Assembly (NCBI RefSeq): GCF_900185645.1
Contig: NZ_FYAM01000011.1
Span: forward strand, 124,001 to 188,000
Source: Clostridium sp. BSD9I1
Lineage (GTDB): Bacteria; Bacillota; Clostridia; Clostridiales; Clostridiaceae
Reading direction: 5' to 3'
DNA: 64,000 nucleotides
The position numbers and the translations under genes were made by a program. Below the pieces are notes generated by a model. The model made no database searches, was not told the DNA's origin, and saw only the letters and a list, made by a program, of their open reading frames with translations. Positions 60,201 through 64,000 of this stretch are shown here, one piece after another; position 1 is the stretch's first letter; each line of letters starts with the position of its first letter.

Positions 60201-61400
60201 TTATATAATCAATAAAATATTATAGTAAATAGTCATTAAAATACAAAACAACAGTGCCATAGGTAATGTTTTTCGAATCAATTCGCCTAAAGTTACGTTG
60301 AAATAATCAGCTGCTATTACCAGACAGATATGGGTTGGGGATACCTGACTAGCTGCATGACAGATGCACATAAGATATACCATCAGTGGCATGCCGCCCG
60401 GAATGGCAGCAAACGCCAGCGGAGTTCCCATGGCGATGGCTCCCGTTGTGCCACTGATTGCAGTGGCCACAAAAAACAGCAGTGCAAACACCAAATAGGT
60501 CGGAAGCGGCAATGCTGCCATGGCTTCCGGCAGCAGTTTAAGAACACCGGTATAATCAATAAATTCTTTTAAAACCAATACCAGAAATGTATTAGACAGC
60601 ATTTTTCCTTCAAAAGCTGAACGAAACATAGCTGACAGTTCTACAGCTCCAATATGATAAACCAGTATGGATGCAACAATGGATATCAGCACCGATGAAA
60701 CAACCGAAAACCCAAATCCCAGAATCAACACCAAAATCAGCAATAGCGACCATAAATGCTCAAATAAATGTAGCACATCTTTTGCGCGGGAATCACTCCC
60801 CGGTGTACCCGGATTTTTTGGAAGTCTCCTTAGATATGGCACATATCCCAACACCACCAGTACAATCACCGGCACAATCATTCCCATAAGAAATTGAGAA
60901 ATAGGTACTTCTGACAATGTCAACATCAGCAGCACACCAGTGTAAGTAGGTAATGCGCTCTCTGGAATATGTCGAAACCAACTGGCAACAACGGCCTGTT
61001 CCTTGGGCTCCAGGTATCCATCCGTGGCATCTTTTACGATATCACTGCACAGGATCATGGATGCCGCCGACGGAAGCAGTCCAATAAACAGAGCTGCTCC
61101 CACTGTATTGATCCGGCGGTTATGAAAGATTCCGTCCAAATCCTGCTGCGCTAGTTTAATTTGGCTGCGGGATTCTAAAATGCGCTGTAAAAAAGTAATT
61201 AGATACAGGGAGATCAGCACGGATAACGATGACCACTTGGTAATTACCATGGTTGTCCGTCTTCCAATCTCCACAGGTGGAATCTGGTAAAAGAATGCTG
61301 TGACAATTAACCCTCCCAGAATCGCCTGATACAACGGACGTCGAATTGCCAGCAGGCCAATGATTACAAGAAATACAACCGCCAGATATATGATCTGCAT
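60201..61400 (-). CDS. DUF401 family membrane transporter, GC-richer than neighbours
   Basis: The 399-residue protein has about ten helices and the DUF401 landmarks GLLPSAASMILCSDIV (near residue 108), YTGVLLMLTLSEVPISQFLM, SGTTGAIAMGTPLAF and CHAASQVSPTHICLVIAADY. The fold resembles citrate/anion transporters, but the substrate is unknown. Base composition stands out: 34 of 60 bases are G/C at 60421-60480 against 18 of 60 at 59641-59700. This suggests transfer from a richer-GC Firmicute. It lies beside a branched-chain aminotransferase gene. Confidence 0.85.
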   Translation of the reverse strand: MQIIYLAVVFLVIIGLLAIRRPLYQAILGGLIVTAFFYQIPPVEIGRRTTMVITKWSSLSVLISLYLITFLQRILESRSQIKLAQQDLDGIFHNRRINTVGAALFIGLLPSAASMILCSDIVKDATDGYLEPKEQAVVASWFRHIPESALPTYTGVLLMLTLSEVPISQFLMGMIVPVIVLVVLGYVPYLRRLPKNPGTPGSDSRAKDVLHLFEHLWSLLLILVLILGFGFSVVSSVLISIVASILVYHIGAVELSAMFRSAFEGKMLSNTFLVLVLKEFIDYTGVLKLLPEAMAALPLPTYLVFALLFFVATAISGTTGAIAMGTPLAFAAIPGGMPLMVYLMCICHAASQVSPTHICLVIAADYFNVTLGELIRKTLPMALLFCILMTIYYNILLII

Positions 61401-61566
61401 TTTTATTAAACCTCCTCATATCCTATTGCAATTTAACTATAACTCCTAAGCATATTTTATGGAAAATGCTTCAAGCAATCAATATATAAGCCAATTTATT
61501 AGTAACTATTATTTTTAATAGTTATATGTTGCATTTAACTATTTCACTACTATTTTATTATAACAA

Positions 61567-62592
61567 TCAGCAAATCTTCCTAATCCATCCTTCTGGTGCC
61601 TCTACATCTCCTAACTGAATTCCAGTTAATGTATCATAAAGCTTTTGGGTAACAGGTCCCATAGTCTTCTGACAGCCAGAAAAACAAATTTCTTTTTCAT
61701 GATCTACCACTTTCCCTACTGGAGAAATCACCGCTGCTGTTCCACACAAGCCACATTCTACAAAAGAATTGATTTCAGACAATCTAACTGGTCTCTCAGT
61801 CACTTTCAAACCAAGATATTTCTCTGCCACAGTCATCATAGAGCGTCTTGTAATAGATGGTAAAATAGACTCTGATTTTGGAATAACAATTTCATTATCT
61901 TTTGTTACAAAATAGAAATTAGCTCCGCCGGTTTCTTCCACGAAGGTTCTCGTAGCAGAATCTAGAAACATGTTCTCATCAAATCCTTTTCGATGTGATT
62001 CCACATATGCATGCAAACTCATTGCATAATTTAGCCCCGCTTTTAAATGTCCGGTTCCATGTGGTGCAGCTCGGTCAAAATCACTGACACAAATTGTTAA
62101 TGGTTTTACACCACCTTTAAAATAAGGCCCAACTGGAGTACATAATATACGGAATTGATATTCCTCTGCTGGCTTCACACCAATTACCGGAGAGGATGCA
62201 AACATATAAGGTCTCAAGTAAAGTGTTGCTCCGCTTCCGTAGGGTGGAACCCAGGCAGCATTTGCTTTTACTACCTGATCAATTGCATCTAAAAATCGTT
62301 CTTTCGGAAATGGCGGCATTTCCAAACCTTTTGCAGAATTTATCATTCGTTCTGCATTTAAATCAGGACGGAATGTTACAATACTCCCATCTTTTGTTGT
62401 ATAAGCCTTTAATCCTTCAAATATTGACTGGCAATATTGAAAAACACCTGCAGATTCATTTAAAATAATATTTGAATCTGAAGTAAGTGACCCCTTGTCC
62501 CACTCACCATTTTTATAATTTGAAACATATCGTTTATCAGTTTCTCTATATGAAAACCCTATGTTTTCCCATACTAAATTCTTTTTTTCCAT
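61567..62592 (-). CDS. ilvE: Branched-chain amino acid aminotransferase
   Basis: The protein of about 341 residues is a fold-type IV PLP enzyme. It has the catalytic Lys in GTGHLKAGLNYAMS, the PLP signature EETGGANFYFVTKDN and the large-form IlvE segments YCQSIFEGLKAY and RPYMFASSPVIGVKPAEEYQ. It transfers amino groups between Leu/Ile/Val and 2-oxoglutarate. I start at ATG 62592 (AAGGTGAG upstream, MEKKNLVW). The DUF401 gene follows on the same strand, 166 bp away. Confidence 0.93.
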   Translation of the reverse strand: MEKKNLVWENIGFSYRETDKRYVSNYKNGEWDKGSLTSDSNIILNESAGVFQYCQSIFEGLKAYTTKDGSIVTFRPDLNAERMINSAKGLEMPPFPKERFLDAIDQVVKANAAWVPPYGSGATLYLRPYMFASSPVIGVKPAEEYQFRILCTPVGPYFKGGVKPLTICVSDFDRAAPHGTGHLKAGLNYAMSLHAYVESHRKGFDENMFLDSATRTFVEETGGANFYFVTKDNEIVIPKSESILPSITRRSMMTVAEKYLGLKVTERPVRLSEINSFVECGLCGTAAVISPVGKVVDHEKEICFSGCQKTMGPVTQKLYDTLTGIQLGDVEAPEGWIRKIC

Positions 62593-62652
62593 ATTCTCAC
62601 CTTCCATTTCATCTAAATTAGAGTAAAGTTTTTTATATTTTTATTTATATAT

Positions 62653-62694
62653 AAAGGATTACAGGGTTTTTAACCAAAAACTCTGTAATCCTTT
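62653..62694. terminator. Terminator between the symporter and aminotransferase genes
   Basis: AAAGGATTACAGGGTTTTT and AAAAACTCTGTAATCCTTT pair with one mismatch. It follows the AGCS gene on the minus strand and is T-rich at both ends. Confidence 0.65.
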
Positions 62695-62769
62695 TTTCTG
62701 TGTTATAGAGTAATCTCTAATTTACTTTTATTTATTACTAAATATATTACTCATGTTCAATCATTTTTT

Positions 62770-64000
62770 CTACTCTGTAACATCCTCTTGCAAATGCTCA
62801 ACAGAATTATTTCTCAGTTTACTTTCATAATCTTTAAGCAACTTAAAGAATACTCCGCTAAGTGCCACGCAGGTAAGTACATTAATAAATGTAGGCAAAG
62901 CAGTCATTACGTCAGCAAATAACCACATTGTCTTTGGTGGTAGCCCTACTGTAACTGCAAGTAAAACCATTGCGTATTGTGACAAAGGATAGATATACCT
63001 TATAACTTTAACAATTTGTTCGTTCTTTTCTGATTCACCAAACATAAATCTTAGGATTGATTCGGCATACGTCCATTGACCTGTTGATGTAGTCCATGCA
63101 AATATAAATATAGCCACATTTAACAATACTCTTCCTGGATAGCCAAGAGTTGATTCAAATGCTGTTAGCGTTAATGTTGCACCTGAAGCTCCAGAGGACC
63201 ATACTCCTGTCGTTAATATCACAAGCGATGTCATAGTACCAACGATTATAGTATCAACAAATACTTCGAATGTTCCCCATAATCCCTGGTCAATTGGGCT
63301 CTTTACTTTAGCTGTTGCATGTGCCATTGGCGCTGTACCAAAGCCAGCTTCATTACTATATACAGATCTTGAAACACCTCTCTTGATTACCGCTGATAAA
63401 GCAGCACCACCGAAGCCTCCTACCGCAGCCATTGGCTTAAATGCAGCATGAAAAATCAATTGAAAAGCTGGCACTACATTTTCAATATTCATGAGTATAA
63501 TAAGCAATCCACCAATTAAATAGAATCCTGTCATTAATGGAACAACTTTTGATGCCATTTCTGCAATTCTTTTGATTCCTCCAAATAGAACTAAATAAGT
63601 AAGAACAACATAAATGGTTCCTGTTACTATCATTGGTATTCCAAAGGTTGATTCAAATGATTCTGCTACTGTATATGACTGCAAACTAATAAATATTACA
63701 AAAAACATTCCAAATATAAATATTCCCGCTAGTAACTTCCACCACTTCACACCGCGCTCTATTCCCAAGCCCTTTTTAATATAATACATTGGTCCACCGA
63801 ATGCACTACCGTCAGGATTTACTTCCCTATAATGAACAGCTAGTGTTACTTCAACCATTTTAGTCATCATTCCTACAAATGCGGCTACCCACATCCAAAA
63901 TACTGCTCCTGGTCCACCAGTTGCTATAGCGCTTGCCACCCCTGCAATATTTCCAACACCAATTGTACTTGCTAATGCTATACTTACTGCTTGAATGGGT
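62770..64000 (-). CDS. Sodium:alanine/glycine symporter, AGCS family (5' end beyond window)
   Basis: The frame is open from base 64000 and ends at 62770, giving about 410 residues of an AGCS (AlsT/DagA-type) Na+:amino acid symporter. Family landmarks are GVGNIAGVASAIATGGPGAVF (read here in pieces), FGGPMYYIKKGLG, YSNEAGFGTAPMAHATAKVK and GLWGTFEVFVDTI. About ten helices are present. It imports alanine or glycine with Na+. The N-terminus lies outside, so no start is given. With the NSS gene it is the second sodium symporter at a window edge. Confidence 0.93.
   Translation of the reverse strand, partial: PIQAVSIALASTIGVGNIAGVASAIATGGPGAVFWMWVAAFVGMMTKMVEVTLAVHYREVNPDGSAFGGPMYYIKKGLGIERGVKWWKLLAGIFIFGMFFVIFISLQSYTVAESFESTFGIPMIVTGTIYVVLTYLVLFGGIKRIAEMASKVVPLMTGFYLIGGLLIILMNIENVVPAFQLIFHAAFKPMAAVGGFGGAALSAVIKRGVSRSVYSNEAGFGTAPMAHATAKVKSPIDQGLWGTFEVFVDTIIVGTMTSLVILTTGVWSSGASGATLTLTAFESTLGYPGRVLLNVAIFIFAWTTSTGQWTYAESILRFMFGESEKNEQIVKVIRYIYPLSQYAMVLLAVTVGLPPKTMWLFADVMTALPTFINVLTCVALSGVFFKLLKDYESKLRNNSVEHLQEDVTE

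Noticed and set aside
60330-61154. Several overlapping frames on both strands in the DUF401 region
   Set aside because: They reflect the higher G/C content, which removes stop codons. Only the minus frame gives a membrane protein with family motifs.

Overview
The window looks like a chromosome segment of a low-GC, anaerobic, endospore-forming Clostridium-type Firmicute. The reasons are the AT-rich DNA with strong GGAGG ribosome binding sites, a GerA-family spore germination operon, a large-type (about 265 nt) SRP RNA, an M-box magnesium riboswitch, two radical SAM genes, a tyrosine phenol-lyase and an oxygen-independent style of metabolism. No phage, plasmid, rRNA or CRISPR array is visible. 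Both edges cut through sodium symporter genes.

Layout. 1-3 kb: Na+-dependent (NSS) transporter plus tyrosine phenol-lyase, probably tyrosine uptake and cleavage to phenol, pyruvate and ammonia. 3-7 kb: CPBP protease, a pair of radical SAM genes and a LysE exporter. 7-9 kb: mgtE behind an M-box riboswitch, with an unrecognised 50-residue membrane peptide gene between them. 9-16 kb: an isopropylmalate/Re-citrate synthase-type enzyme, cold shock protein, polysaccharide deacetylase, a large PfkB-like/AAA+/RyR protein of unknown function and a pseudouridine synthase. 16-22 kb: orphan toxin-antitoxin-like small genes, SRP RNA and the ger operon (A-C-small membrane protein-B). 22-25 kb: amino acid ABC importer and a GreA-type factor. 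25-26 kb: two tRNA clusters (Gln-Lys-Leu; Arg-Lys-Pro-Gly), each preceded by a similar structured leader.

26-34 kb: Xre regulator with a DUF6773-like membrane protein, a broken small gene, a DUF362 ferredoxin-like protein, GNAT, metallophosphoesterase, histidine phosphatase, DUF4317, a TPR protein and a probable 6S RNA. 34-45 kb: a D-lyxose/pentose locus. A YesM/YesN two-component system and a degenerate tandem ABC ATPase lie upstream of a ribose-type ABC importer, D-lyxose isomerase, aldose epimerase and xylulokinase. 46-54 kb: an OmpR-type two-component system heading an operon with an extracellular solute-binding protein, two MalF/G-type permeases, an HlyD adaptor and a C-terminally altered MacB/FtsX-like protein, with no ATPase. 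54-58 kb: TetR-controlled HlyD/ABC-2 efflux system. 58-64 kb: Cys-rich small protein, lipoprotein, 54-residue protein, a GC-richer DUF401 transporter, branched-chain aminotransferase and an AGCS alanine symporter.

The intergenic DNA carries several dispersed repeat families: a G/C-rich palindrome (six sites), a MITE-like element with GGGGCTGT ends (two), a GGGGTCAGGCC palindrome (at least three), a recurrent AAGCCAATGCTT terminator (four) and a 57-bp duplicated spacer. The strongest candidates for undescribed biology are the PfkB-like/AAA+/RyR protein, the dead ABC ATPase beside a sugar two-component system, the ATPase-less importer/HlyD operon, the M-box-linked membrane peptide and the paired tRNA leaders. 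All calls come from reading sequence and translations by eye; no database search or folding was run.
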